A stretch of 64,000 bases of DNA from Candidatus Electronema sp. (GTDB taxonomy: Bacteria > Desulfobacterota > Desulfobulbia > Desulfobulbales > Desulfobulbaceae): contig JAPEVH010000007.1 of NCBI GenBank assembly GCA_026645415.1, positions 1 to 64,000 on the forward strand, given 5' to 3'. Below the pieces are notes generated by a model. It was not told where the DNA came from. It saw only the letters and a list, made by a program, of their open reading frames with translations, and searched no databases. A program made the position numbers and the translations under genes. Of this stretch, positions 1 through 8,077 are shown piece by piece (positions within the stretch are counted from its first letter, which is position 1; every line of letters starts with the position of its first letter).

Positions 1-2580
1 AGGCGGCTGCCCAAAGCGATAGGGCCAGCGGCACTGCGGCATGGTGCCGCTGGCGGCAGAACTGTCGGCAATCTGGTTGAGCGGTTCAACGCAGGGGTTG
101 TCAACTTTTATTCCGGCGGTCAGGAAACCACCTCTCCCTCCCTGCCACCCCCTTTATCCGGCAAATTCGACCTTTCCCGCCTGCCCAAGACCGATTCCAA
201 GCTCTTTGGCAGGGAGGATGAGCTTGCGCTGATTGATCAAGCCTGGCAGGAGGACGGCACCAACGTCCTTGTGCTCATTGCGATGGGCGGCGCGGGCAAG
301 ACCGCCCTGATGCAGAAGTGGATAAACGATGAGCGGTATTGCGGCGCGGCTGCAGGTTACGCCTACTCGTTTTATTCGCAAGGCTCCAGCGAGGACAAGC
401 AGGCATCGGCGGCGGAATTCTTTGACAGAGCACTTGCTTTTTTCGGTTATGACGGCAAGCCGATTCCTTCAGAGCATGAGCGGGGCGTGAAACTGGCCGA
501 ATTGATTTGCCGCCAGCGCACGCTGCTGGTGCTCGACGGCTTGGAGCCGCTCCAGCATCCTGTGGCCGGGGTGATGAACGGTGCGCTGAAGGACAAGGGC
601 CTCCTCAGTCTGTGCAAGCAGCTTGCCGCGAACGGCAACGGCCTGCTGCTGATTTCCTCCCGCCAGCCGGTGACGGAGCTGGACGGCAGGCCGCATCTGC
701 TGCCGCACGAGCTGAAGCCGCTCAACGCCGCAGCGGGCATTGCCTTGTTCCGGGCCGCTGCAATCATTGGCACGGACAAGGAGCTATGCGCTGCGGTAGA
801 GGCGTACAACGGCCACGCCCTGTCCCTCAGCCTGCTGGCCAAGTACCTGCGCGAATACGAGAAGGGCGACATCCGGCAGCAGGACACGCTGCGCTGCCTG
901 ACCGAGTTCCCGGAGGCCACCCGCGACAGCCTCCACGCCTTCAAGGTGATGGCCGCCTACGAGCGGCAGCTCTCCGGCAGCGCGGATTTGCAGATCCTTT
1001 TCTGCCTCGGCCTGTTCGACCGCCCGGCTGCGGCGGAGGTCATGTCTTTTTTGCGGAAGGAGGGCATCATCGGCCTGCCCAGCGACGAGCGGGTGTACCG
1101 CGCCGCCTGCGGACGGCTGCGCCAGCAAAGCCTGCTGAACACCGCCCGCCCGGAGCAGCCGCAGAACCTTGACACCCACCCGCTGGTGCGCCAGTATTTC
1201 GGCAAGCGGCTGGCCGAGCTGCACCCGGAGAGCTGGCGGCAGGCGCACGTCCGGCTGTACGAGCACTTCAAGGCCGCAGCCAAGGAGCTGCCCGACACCT
1301 TGGAGGAGATGGAGCCGTTGTTTGCGGCGGTGCGGCATGGCTGCGCAGCGGGGATGCACCAAAAGGTGCTGGATGAGGTGTACTGGCCGAGGATACGGCG
1401 GTCAGGAGACAACTATCTTTGCAACAAACTTGGCGCATTTGCTGCCGACTTGGCCGTTGTGGCTCATTTCTTTGCCATGCCGTGGAGTATGCCAGCCGCA
1501 GGATTGACTGATCATAGAAAGGCAGTGGTGCTCAACTGGGCTGCATTCCGTCTGTGTGCCCTTGGACGGCTGACCGAGGCCGCAGAGCCGATGCAGGCCA
1601 GCGTTGATATGGCGATCAAACAGGAAAAATGGCAGAATGCAGCGAAGGCAGCCAGCAGCCTCAGCGAATTATATCTGACCAGCGGCGATCTTGCGCAGGC
1701 AGTTGCCGCCGGACGGCAGAGCGTGGAGCTTGCAGATAAGAGCGGAGACACTTTTCAGCGTATGAGCAAGCGCACGACGCTCGCGGATGCCCTGCATCAG
1801 GCCGGTGAACTGGCTGAGAGCCATGCCTTGTTCGCTGAGGCTGAGAAGATACAGCAGGAACTACAGCCGAAATATGACCGACTCTATTCGTTGCCGGGAT
1901 TTCGGTATTGCGACCTGCTGCTGGCTGGCGGCGCATGGCCGGAAGTGCGCGAGCGGGCGGAGAAGACGCTGCAATTGGCGAAACAGAAGTTTGGTTTATT
2001 GTCTAACGCCTTAGACAAACTCTCTCTGGGCCGCGCCGCTGTGCAAGAAGCAATTGTGCAGGCTGGCCTGCCTGTCATTTCCGGCCTTGCACCGGACTTA
2101 GCCTGCGTTCAACCTATCGGTGGATACGTTGATCCTATCCGCAGAGCAGTTGAACGTATCAGCAGATATGTTAAACGTATTAGCGGAGCCGTCGAACCTA
2201 TCAGCGGATACGCTGAACCTATCCGCCGAGCCGTTGAATGGCTCGATCAGGCGGTTGATGGCCTGCGTGAAGCGGGTCAAGAGGATGATTTGCCGCGTGG
2301 CCTGCTCTCACGTGCCGCGTGCAGCCGCTGGGCAGCGCATTTTTCGGCTGCGGAACGGGATTTGCAGGAATGCGAAGACATCGCCCGGCGCGGCGGTATG
2401 CAGCTGCACCTGATTGACTGCCATCTGGAGGCCGCCCGGCTGGCTCTTGCCAGCGGCAAAGACGTTCTGGGCCACACCGCCGCCGAGCATCTGGCCGCCG
2501 CACAGGATAGCATTGCCAAAACCGGCTATAAACGGCGGCTGGTGGAGGTGGAGCAGATCTCGGCGGTGCTTCATCGGTAG
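1..2580 (+). CDS. STAND-type NTPase with C-terminal TPR-like region (5' end outside window)
   Basis: The frame is open from the first base of the window, so the true start and any N-terminal effector domain lie upstream; 859 residues are visible. A linker rich in Ser and Pro leads to LFGREDELALID, then a Walker A motif (GGAGKT, nt 286-303) and a Walker B-like stretch LLVLDGLEPL (nt 526-555). This is the arrangement of NB-ARC/STAND ATPases, which couple a sensor to an effector. Beyond about nt 1500 the protein is helical and Ala/Leu/Glu-rich with TPR-like periodicity (GRLTEAAEPMQAS, SGDLAQAVAAGRQSVELA). At nt 2099-2245 a 21-bp tandem repeat is inserted in frame, as 7-residue units of the PISGYAE type. 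The gene is markedly GC-rich compared with everything to its right, which suggests acquisition. STAND proteins often act in defence or signalling, but no effector is visible, so the role is unknown. Confidence 0.75.
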   Translation, partial: RRLPKAIGPAALRHGAAGGRTVGNLVERFNAGVVNFYSGGQETTSPSLPPPLSGKFDLSRLPKTDSKLFGREDELALIDQAWQEDGTNVLVLIAMGGAGKTALMQKWINDERYCGAAAGYAYSFYSQGSSEDKQASAAEFFDRALAFFGYDGKPIPSEHERGVKLAELICRQRTLLVLDGLEPLQHPVAGVMNGALKDKGLLSLCKQLAANGNGLLLISSRQPVTELDGRPHLLPHELKPLNAAAGIALFRAAAIIGTDKELCAAVEAYNGHALSLSLLAKYLREYEKGDIRQQDTLRCLTEFPEATRDSLHAFKVMAAYERQLSGSADLQILFCLGLFDRPAAAEVMSFLRKEGIIGLPSDERVYRAACGRLRQQSLLNTARPEQPQNLDTHPLVRQYFGKRLAELHPESWRQAHVRLYEHFKAAAKELPDTLEEMEPLFAAVRHGCAAGMHQKVLDEVYWPRIRRSGDNYLCNKLGAFAADLAVVAHFFAMPWSMPAAGLTDHRKAVVLNWAAFRLCALGRLTEAAEPMQASVDMAIKQEKWQNAAKAASSLSELYLTSGDLAQAVAAGRQSVELADKSGDTFQRMSKRTTLADALHQAGELAESHALFAEAEKIQQELQPKYDRLYSLPGFRYCDLLLAGGAWPEVRERAEKTLQLAKQKFGLLSNALDKLSLGRAAVQEAIVQAGLPVISGLAPDLACVQPIGGYVDPIRRAVERISRYVKRISGAVEPISGYAEPIRRAVEWLDQAVDGLREAGQEDDLPRGLLSRAACSRWAAHFSAAERDLQECEDIARRGGMQLHLIDCHLEAARLALASGKDVLGHTAAEHLAAAQDSIAKTGYKRRLVEVEQISAVLHR
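2099..2245. repeat. 21-bp tandem repeat inside the NTPase gene (about 7 units)
   Basis: Units start near 2099, 2120, 2141, 2162, 2183, 2204 and 2225. They follow the pattern GCrGAnnnGTTGAACsTATC with scattered substitutions. The 21-bp period keeps the reading frame and gives seven-residue units such as PIRRAVE and RISRYVK. The minus strand is also open across the array. Confidence 0.85.
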
Positions 2581-2623
2581 GGCTGAACGATTGTTCGCCC
2601 CTACACACCCGCAGAACCGCTCC

Positions 2624-2686
2624 GCAGATCGGTTGAACGGGTCACGAGATAGGAATAACGTATCTCCAGATCGGTTCAACTGATAA
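2624..2686. repeat. Second cluster of the same 21-bp repeat (3 units), intergenic
   Basis: Units at 2624-2644, 2645-2665 and 2666-2686 match the intragenic repeat in period and consensus (CAGATCGGTTGAAC; CGAGATAGGAATAACGTATC; CAGATCGGTTCAAC). They lie 44 bp past the stop of the NTPase gene, in the gap before the tRNA. The rest of this gap (2581-2733) shows no gene. Confidence 0.75.
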
Positions 2687-2733
2687 AACAACCCGAAATA
2701 CTAGGTAATCACTGCGGAAAGACTGATTTTACG

Positions 2734-2810
2734 TGGTGCACCCGGAGGGATTTGAACCCCCGACCCTCGGATTCGAAGTCCGATGCTCTATCCAGCTGAG
2801 CTACGAGTGC
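2734..2810 (-). tRNA. tRNA-Arg (anticodon TCG)
   Basis: The reverse strand folds as a cloverleaf. The acceptor pairs GCACTCG with CGGGTGC, followed by discriminator A and an encoded CCA (2734-2736). The D arm AGCTCAGCTGGATAGAGC, the anticodon loop CTTCGAA and the T loop GGTTCAAATCC are all recognisable. Anticodon TCG reads CGA. Confidence 0.95.
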
Positions 2811-2932
2811 ATTGGGATGGGATAAAACGAATATAGCGTATTCCAGCGAGACTTGAAAGACTTTTTTCTCGCTGAACAAGGATAAACGCGCTTCCTGCCA
2901 GCGCAGCAGGAAGCTGTCAAGGACTTGCAGGC

Positions 2933-3934
2933 TTATTCTTTTGCTGTGGCAAAAATATAACCTTCTTGGCGATACCAGTCGCCAGTGCGCTTCAAGCCTT
3001 CATCTAAATTGATTTTCGGCTGATACCCCAGCTCGCGCTTGGCCTTGCTGATGTCAAAGGCCCGGTTTTGCCGGTACCAGTCCACCCGACGCGGGAAGAT
3101 CGGCGGGGTGATCTTAAAAGGTTTGCAGGCTTTCTCAAAGATGTGCCCAACAACAACCAATGGCCAGATCGGATAATGCGGAATTTTCACCTCCACACCA
3201 AGGGCTTGAGCCGTCTTACGCACTAAAGTCTCTATGCTAACATATTCTTCGTCCGCAATCAAATAGGCTTGGCCGCGTCCCTTGCCTGGTTCCATAGCCA
3301 GCATAAAGGCATCAATCAAATTGTCGATATACAGGGGATGATAAAAGGTTTTGCCGCTACCAAACATCGGAAAAACACCTTTGCTCACCCGCTTGAAAAT
3401 CATCTGGAAACGTTCTGGGTCACCGGGGCCGTAAATTGCGGTTGGCCGGATGATTACCGTGTCCATCCCCTTGGCACAATACGCATTGACAAGCGGCTCG
3501 GCATCGTACTTGGTCTTCTGATAATAGTCAGCAGGATGAATAGGCGCGTTTTCGTCCGCTGGCGGGTTATCCACATTGCCATGCACCCCGCAGGTAGAGC
3601 AATAAATAAACTTCTTCACCTTATGAGCAAAGGCAGATTCTAAAACAATGCGTGTGCCGCCGACGTTCACTTCATCGTAATAGCTGTTCGGCACATCCAA
3701 TTCCCGGAAGGCCGCAGCCAGATGATGAACCACCTCCACGCCTGCCATGCAACGCTCTACTACCTCGCGGTCGGTGACTGTGCCGATGACCACCTTTGCC
3801 CCCCAAGAGCGGATCTCCTCTGTCTTTAATCCCTCTTGATAATCCAAGCTAACCACTTCGTGGCCTGTATCAATCAACCGTTTGACTAAGGCTTTGCCAG
3901 TGAAACCGGTACCGCCTGTGACAAGCACTTTCAT
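2933..3934 (-). CDS. NAD(P)-dependent epimerase/dehydratase (extended SDR)
   Basis: A 333-residue extended short-chain dehydrogenase. The N-terminal Rossmann signature is VTGGTGFTG (residues 5-13). The catalytic YxxxK appears as YQKTK in the segment PADYYQKTKYDAE, preceded by the conserved CSTCGVHG strand. RPTAIYGPGD is the substrate-loop signature of sugar epimerases and 3-beta-hydroxysteroid/dihydroflavonol-type reductases. The C-terminal part has a hydrophobic patch (PLVVVGHIFEKACK) as in the 3-beta-HSD-like branch. The substrate cannot be read from sequence; a nucleotide sugar or a sterol/hopanoid-like lipid are both possible. It lies 53 bp downstream of the cytochrome gene on the same strand and may be co-transcribed. 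Confidence 0.85.
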   Translation of the reverse strand: MKVLVTGGTGFTGKALVKRLIDTGHEVVSLDYQEGLKTEEIRSWGAKVVIGTVTDREVVERCMAGVEVVHHLAAAFRELDVPNSYYDEVNVGGTRIVLESAFAHKVKKFIYCSTCGVHGNVDNPPADENAPIHPADYYQKTKYDAEPLVNAYCAKGMDTVIIRPTAIYGPGDPERFQMIFKRVSKGVFPMFGSGKTFYHPLYIDNLIDAFMLAMEPGKGRGQAYLIADEEYVSIETLVRKTAQALGVEVKIPHYPIWPLVVVGHIFEKACKPFKITPPIFPRRVDWYRQNRAFDISKAKRELGYQPKINLDEGLKRTGDWYRQEGYIFATAKE

Positions 3935-3987
3935 ATTGTTTCTGTTCTGTTGATGTTGCTTTGTAGGGTAGGAAAACCTCAGCCAAG

Positions 3988-5436
3988 CTATTGCTGGACT
4001 GGTTCCGTATAAGACGGGTCTTGTTCTTTCAAGAGATGGAGAAAACGTTGCTCATAAAACAGCCCTGCTGGGCCAGTGGTATGTGGTGTATAGGGTAAAA
4101 GGCCATCATCATTGCCAACAATATTGTCCAGATTGGCGATTATTGCACCATTTTCATCCACAGCAGAAAGATGAAGATCAAGAATGGGGCGGAATACCTT
4201 GATGACACCATCCTTGTCTTGTCGGATCAGCATATTTTCCCAGCGACGCAGGTTATAACCTTGCAGCCAAATCCCTGGCTTGCTCTTGCCAGTGAGCGCA
4301 TCAGACATAACTGGCCCGTCTTCGTCTCCATTGAGAAAACTTTCTGCCTCAGAACTAGACTGCACGGCCAGCGATTCCCATAGCTCGGTGTCATCAGAAT
4401 AACTGAGCAGCAAATGCGTACTTTGATCGTTAAAACTCCACTGCGCATGACAGACCTGACACGCCACCTTGTCGCCATACTGCGCATGAGCAGGATGCTT
4501 GAGCAAAGGAATAGGATGCTCCTTGCCGTCCTGCCGACCAGTAAGAATAAGCTGGCCATTTTCAGAGCGCACATTTTTTAGCGGCACTGTGCTCGACTTT
4601 GGATTGTGGCAGTTAACGCAGGTAATTGCTGCCTGTTTGCCAGATAGCTCTGCGCCGCTGTGACAATCTATACAGGTCAAGCCGCGTTGCCGATGAATAT
4701 CTTGCACCAGATCGTGCTGCTCCACACCATAAGGTCGGAGAAAGGGCCTCGGTGTAGCCTGCGGCGAACGAAAGTCGCGGCCATAGTCATGCTCGTACAT
4801 GCCAGCAAAATCGCTGCCTACGTAATTGCCATAATGACAGCTCAGGCACTGCCGCTCGCTAGGAATAATAAAGGCATGGCTTTCGAGTTTCCCCTCAGTT
4901 TTGCGCAGATGACAGGCAGCGCAGCCAGTGCCTCGCTGCACATAGGGGTACTTGTCACCTGATGTATAGACATGACAGCGGAGACACCGGCGGCGGAGTA
5001 CATCATCAACAAGTTGCTCTTTATTTTTAGGCGGTCCGCTGTGCTCTGGAATCGTAGTGAGGCCAGCAAGAGGTTCAAGACCAAAGTGCCTGCGGATCAA
5101 ATTAACTTCCTTCTGCAAAGTGAAGTGCTTTGCCTCGGCGCAGGTCTCCACTTGTTGCGCATGGCACGTACCACAGACCTTTGCCATATTTGCAGGAGCA
5201 GCAGGTTGTGCGGTCATACCCGTATGAGCAAGCGTTTTTTCACGAGCACTGTTGTCGCCTTGGTGACAAGCTGTGCAAGCAACGTTATGGCTGCTGTCTA
5301 CGTGCCGCACATCGGCATGGCAACTTCGACAACCGGGTGGATGAGCAGAATTGCTTGTTCTTGTAGTATCTTCTTTACTACAGGCTGCCAAACAACATAT
5401 TAGCAAACCAGCAAGGAGCAGGAAAATAGCTTTCAT
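3988..5436 (-). CDS. Nonahaem c-type cytochrome lipoprotein
   Basis: A 482-residue exported protein with a lipoprotein signal; the lipobox LAAC places the lipidated Cys at residue 19. Nine CXXCH motifs are present in order: CRSCH, CTACH, CGTCH, CLRCH, CAACH, CLSCH, CIDCH, CVNCH and CQVCH. All lie in the first roughly 340 residues. The C-terminal 140 residues (from STHLLLSYSDDTELWE) have no haem motif and look like a separate cap or partner-binding domain. Several distal histidines (HVDSSH, HPAHAQYG) could be axial ligands. It is expected to be a periplasmic electron carrier anchored to a membrane. No quinol oxidase or porin partner is adjacent, so its electron donor and acceptor are unknown. 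Confidence 0.9.
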   Translation of the reverse strand: MKAIFLLLAGLLICCLAACSKEDTTRTSNSAHPPGCRSCHADVRHVDSSHNVACTACHQGDNSAREKTLAHTGMTAQPAAPANMAKVCGTCHAQQVETCAEAKHFTLQKEVNLIRRHFGLEPLAGLTTIPEHSGPPKNKEQLVDDVLRRRCLRCHVYTSGDKYPYVQRGTGCAACHLRKTEGKLESHAFIIPSERQCLSCHYGNYVGSDFAGMYEHDYGRDFRSPQATPRPFLRPYGVEQHDLVQDIHRQRGLTCIDCHSGAELSGKQAAITCVNCHNPKSSTVPLKNVRSENGQLILTGRQDGKEHPIPLLKHPAHAQYGDKVACQVCHAQWSFNDQSTHLLLSYSDDTELWESLAVQSSSEAESFLNGDEDGPVMSDALTGKSKPGIWLQGYNLRRWENMLIRQDKDGVIKVFRPILDLHLSAVDENGAIIANLDNIVGNDDGLLPYTPHTTGPAGLFYEQRFLHLLKEQDPSYTEPVQQ

Positions 5437-5517
5437 TTTCTTGACAACTATAGCATGAACCTGCTACATAATAAAGTCCAAAGCCTCCCTGCATCTTTCC
5501 AAGATGCAGACAAGCAG

Positions 5518-5593
<76 letters not shown>

Positions 5594-5957
5594 ATGATGT
5601 TTTTTTCCCTTCCACAACTTGCTAGTTGTCAAGATTAGTGCCCACACAGCGGTGGTAACTCAAATCTGTTGAATCGGCAGAGGACTCTTCCTTCAATAAG
5701 AGATTATAATTGGCTTCCGCCAATTTGAGCCACTGTCAAAAAATACAATTTAAATAATTTTCTCCATAGAAAGATTCTTTTTAAAATTGACTTTTTGCTA
5801 AAAAGAATACAATATATGATATCTTTTTGCTAAAAGGTAATAGGCATGATACCTTAGCTTAAGAAAAAATGAAAGGAATGAGGTGAAGATGAACAAAAGG
5901 ACTTAGCTAAAGATGACAATTATTATCAATTAACTATTGCAAGGAAAGGAGGATGTT
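5594..5957. other. AT-rich intergenic region with repeated hairpin motif
   Basis: No gene is visible. A perfect hairpin AATTGGC-TTCC-GCCAATT lies at 5708-5725 without a T-run. Further on, CTTTTTGCTAAAAAG (5791-5805) and CTTTTTGCTAAAAG (5823-5836) are near-identical short inverted repeats 32 bp apart. The first overlaps a promoter-like TTGACT (5787) and TACAAT (5808). Confidence 0.6.
5787..5813 (+). promoter_or_regulatory. Putative promoter of the Trp-rich protein gene
   Basis: TTGACT at 5787-5792 and TACAAT at 5808-5813, with a short 15-bp spacer containing the inverted repeat CTTTTTGCTAAAAAG. Almost the same string occurs before sat (43119-43146). The leader to the ATG at 5958 would be about 140 nt. 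Confidence 0.4.
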
Positions 5958-6707
5958 ATGAAGTTTTCTGTGCTTGTTCTTACTATCTGTATGGTATTGC
6001 TTACGTCTCAGCAATCTCGTGCTGATTATGTATCAGACTGGACTGTTGTTGGGCAGGAATATCAACTAGCTGGCTTGTATCAAGGTACTCTACAGCTATC
6101 AATGGATGCAGCAGAAGCAAGGGGTGATCATAAGACTTTCAAAGAGACAAGAAAACTTTTTAAAAAATTTCATAAAGATGTTTTCAAGTCTCTCGAACGA
6201 TCTTATATGAAAGCACTAAAAGGCAATGCTGTCTGGATACCAACCCGGTATTGGAACTGGAATCCATGGGTATCAGTCCAAACTTGGCAGACATGGACAC
6301 CTAGCTCAAATTGGAATCCATGGGTAGCAACTCCACCCACAGGCTGGAATCCAGGGACACCATGGAATTTCTGGGTACAAAATCCAACAGTACAAAATCC
6401 AACGGTACCAAATTATTATATTTACAACTATAATAACTATAACTGGAACTGGACTCCTAGCTATGGTACCGAATGTACGAGTGATCCAGGGCCATGCTTG
6501 AAGTGCATTAACGGATTTATTGTACCAGATGATGGTGAGAATCCGAGAAAAAGATGTTATCAGTGTGTAGGCGGGCAAGCAGTTCCTGCCAATGGACATC
6601 CATGCAACGATTATAATCCTTGCACAACAAATGATCGCTGTAATCAAGGAAGATGTAAGGGTACTAAGATAAGTTATACTTCCCCTAACAACCCGATTTG
6701 CATGTAG
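5958..6707 (+). CDS. Secreted Trp/Tyr/Asn-rich, Cys-rich protein of unknown function
   Basis: The ATG at 5958 is chosen because AGGAGG sits just upstream and it opens a clean Sec signal (cleavage near SRA-DYV); 249 residues result. After a helical segment of about 75 residues comes a low-complexity zone with 13 tryptophans in roughly 80 residues, built from NWNPW, TWQTW, GWNPG and NWNW pieces and ending in a Tyr/Asn run. The C-terminal third has ten cysteines, including PCNDYNPCTTNDRC-type spacing like the small disulfide repeats of extracellular proteins in related phyla. I do not recognise the whole protein. The layout suggests a surface or periplasmic structural or carbohydrate-binding protein. 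It stands alone between a putative promoter and a terminator. Confidence 0.75.
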   Translation: MKFSVLVLTICMVLLTSQQSRADYVSDWTVVGQEYQLAGLYQGTLQLSMDAAEARGDHKTFKETRKLFKKFHKDVFKSLERSYMKALKGNAVWIPTRYWNWNPWVSVQTWQTWTPSSNWNPWVATPPTGWNPGTPWNFWVQNPTVQNPTVPNYYIYNYNNYNWNWTPSYGTECTSDPGPCLKCINGFIVPDDGENPRKRCYQCVGGQAVPANGHPCNDYNPCTTNDRCNQGRCKGTKISYTSPNNPICM

Positions 6708-6752
6708 AGAATGCAGCGGGGTTAAACTACAGACTGCGTAGTTTCCATGTAG

Positions 6753-6792
6753 CAGAGAAGTAGAGACGAGTTCATCTGCTTCTCTGTTTTTT
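6753..6792 (+). terminator. Intrinsic terminator after the Trp-rich protein gene
   Basis: Stem CAGAGAAG (6753-6760) pairs with CTTCTCTG (6779-6786), followed directly by TTTTTT. Confidence 0.8.
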
Positions 6793-6817
6793 ATCCTCTG
6801 TCCTAGCCCTGTTTTTT

Positions 6818-7555
6818 ATGCGGCGTTTTTTTTATGAACCAGCCCAAGAAGCTGCTGGATATATTCTGATTAAGGGTGCAGAAGCACATCATATCAGAAC
6901 TGTGTTGCGATTACGGCTCGGCGAAAAGGCAGAATTACTTGATGGTGTAGGCGGTGTAGTCTATAGCCGGATTGATCAGATTAATTCGGACAGCGTATCT
7001 TTCCGAATCCTCAGTCGCCGCCAAGAGCCAGAAAACTGTAGGCCGCTAACCTTGGTGATGGCTCTGCTCAAAGGCAAAAAAATGGATATGATTGTCCAGA
7101 AGGCAACTGAGCTAGGTGTTCACAGATTTGTTCCAGTCATTACCCATTATTGCGAAGCGCAAAGTCGAGATAGCCAGATGCTTCCCCGCTGGCAACGAAT
7201 CATGCTAGAAGCCTGCAAACAGTGTGGACGGCCTTGGCTGATGCAAATCAATGAGCCAGCATCTCTACACCAGCTTAACATTCCAGCAGAAAGCCTAAAG
7301 GTTATGCCATGGGAAAAGGAGACAGCCTGTTCTTTTTCCACTCTTAATATTGAAACTGAAACGAGACAGCCTGCACTATTGTTGATTGGACCAGAAGGCG
7401 GCTTTCATTCTGAAGAAGTCGAATATGCGAGGGGTTGCGGTTTCAAGACAGTTTCACTTGGCCCTAGAATTTTACGAGCAGAAACAGCTGCCTTGACTGC
7501 TACGGTACTGATCCAACATTGCTTGGGATCTCTTTCTTATATGTCTGAATTTTGA
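6818..7555 (+). CDS. rsmE: 16S rRNA (uracil-1498-N3)-methyltransferase
   Basis: A 245-residue SPOUT-family methyltransferase of the usual RsmE length. The N-terminal PUA-like domain starts MRRFFYEP and contains AEAHHIRTVLRLRLGE. The SAM-binding trefoil-knot motifs are plain: KATELGVHRFVPV in the middle, LLIGPEGGFHSEEVEYA, and the C-terminal SLGPRILRAETAALTA. It methylates U1498 of 16S rRNA after 30S assembly. It is followed 4 bp later by def on the same strand, in a run that continues with bioA and a PilZ gene. Confidence 0.95.
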   Translation: MRRFFYEPAQEAAGYILIKGAEAHHIRTVLRLRLGEKAELLDGVGGVVYSRIDQINSDSVSFRILSRRQEPENCRPLTLVMALLKGKKMDMIVQKATELGVHRFVPVITHYCEAQSRDSQMLPRWQRIMLEACKQCGRPWLMQINEPASLHQLNIPAESLKVMPWEKETACSFSTLNIETETRQPALLLIGPEGGFHSEEVEYARGCGFKTVSLGPRILRAETAALTATVLIQHCLGSLSYMSEF

Positions 7556-7559
7556 AAAA

Positions 7560-8069
7560 ATGGCACTTAAAAAAATAATCACTCATCCTCATCCTGTGTT
7601 GCGGGAAAAATCAATACAAATTACTGAATTTGATGGCAAGCTACGTCAACTCGCTAAGGATATGGCAGAAACCATGTATGATGCTCCCGGAGTTGGTTTG
7701 GCTGGAAATCAAATTGGTCTTGCTCGGCAGATTGTTGTCGTTGATATCTCAACTAAAGAGAATGAGCAAAAATATATTGTGCTTATCAATCCAGTGATTT
7801 CTGAAGGCGCAGGCTGCGAGAGTGGCAATGAGGGTTGTCTGAGTGTTGTGGAATATGATGCCAAAGTAGAACGTTTTAAAAGGATTCGGGTACAGGCCAA
7901 GGATGTGGAAGGTAAGGAACTTGATTTCATTGCTGAAGATCGCTTTGCTCGGATTATTCAACACGAGGTTGATCATCTGCATGGCATCCTGTTCATTGAT
8001 CGAATTAGTAAGCTGAAACAGGACATCTACAAACGAAAGCTGAAAAAAATTTTGGACAAGAAAAAGTAA
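7560..8069 (+). CDS. def: Peptide deformylase
   Basis: A 169-residue metalloprotease that removes the formyl group from nascent N-terminal Met. All three family motifs are intact: [16 protein letters not shown] (metal-binding Cys) and QHEVDHLHG (two metal-binding His and the catalytic Glu). The length is standard, with a basic C-terminal tail ([12 protein letters not shown]). It lies between rsmE (4 bp) and bioA (8 bp), so the three are probably one transcript. Confidence 0.97.
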   Translation: MALKKIITHPHPVLREKSIQITEFDGKLRQLAKDMAETMYDAPGVGLAGNQIGLARQIVVVDISTKENEQKYIVLINPVISEGAGCESGNEGCLSVVEYDAKVERFKRIRVQAKDVEGKELDFIAEDRFARIIQHEVDHLHGILFIDRISKLKQDIYKRKLKKILDKKK

Positions 8070-8077
8070 CAGGCCGA

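Noticed and set aside
447-944. Long antisense and alternate-frame open frames opposite the NTPase gene
   Set aside because: They follow from high GC and reversed codon bias; no start signals or domains.
2811-2932. Attachment site for a genomic island at tRNA-Arg
   Set aside because: No copy of the tRNA 3' end or integrase was seen in the window, although the GC shift nearby is suggestive.
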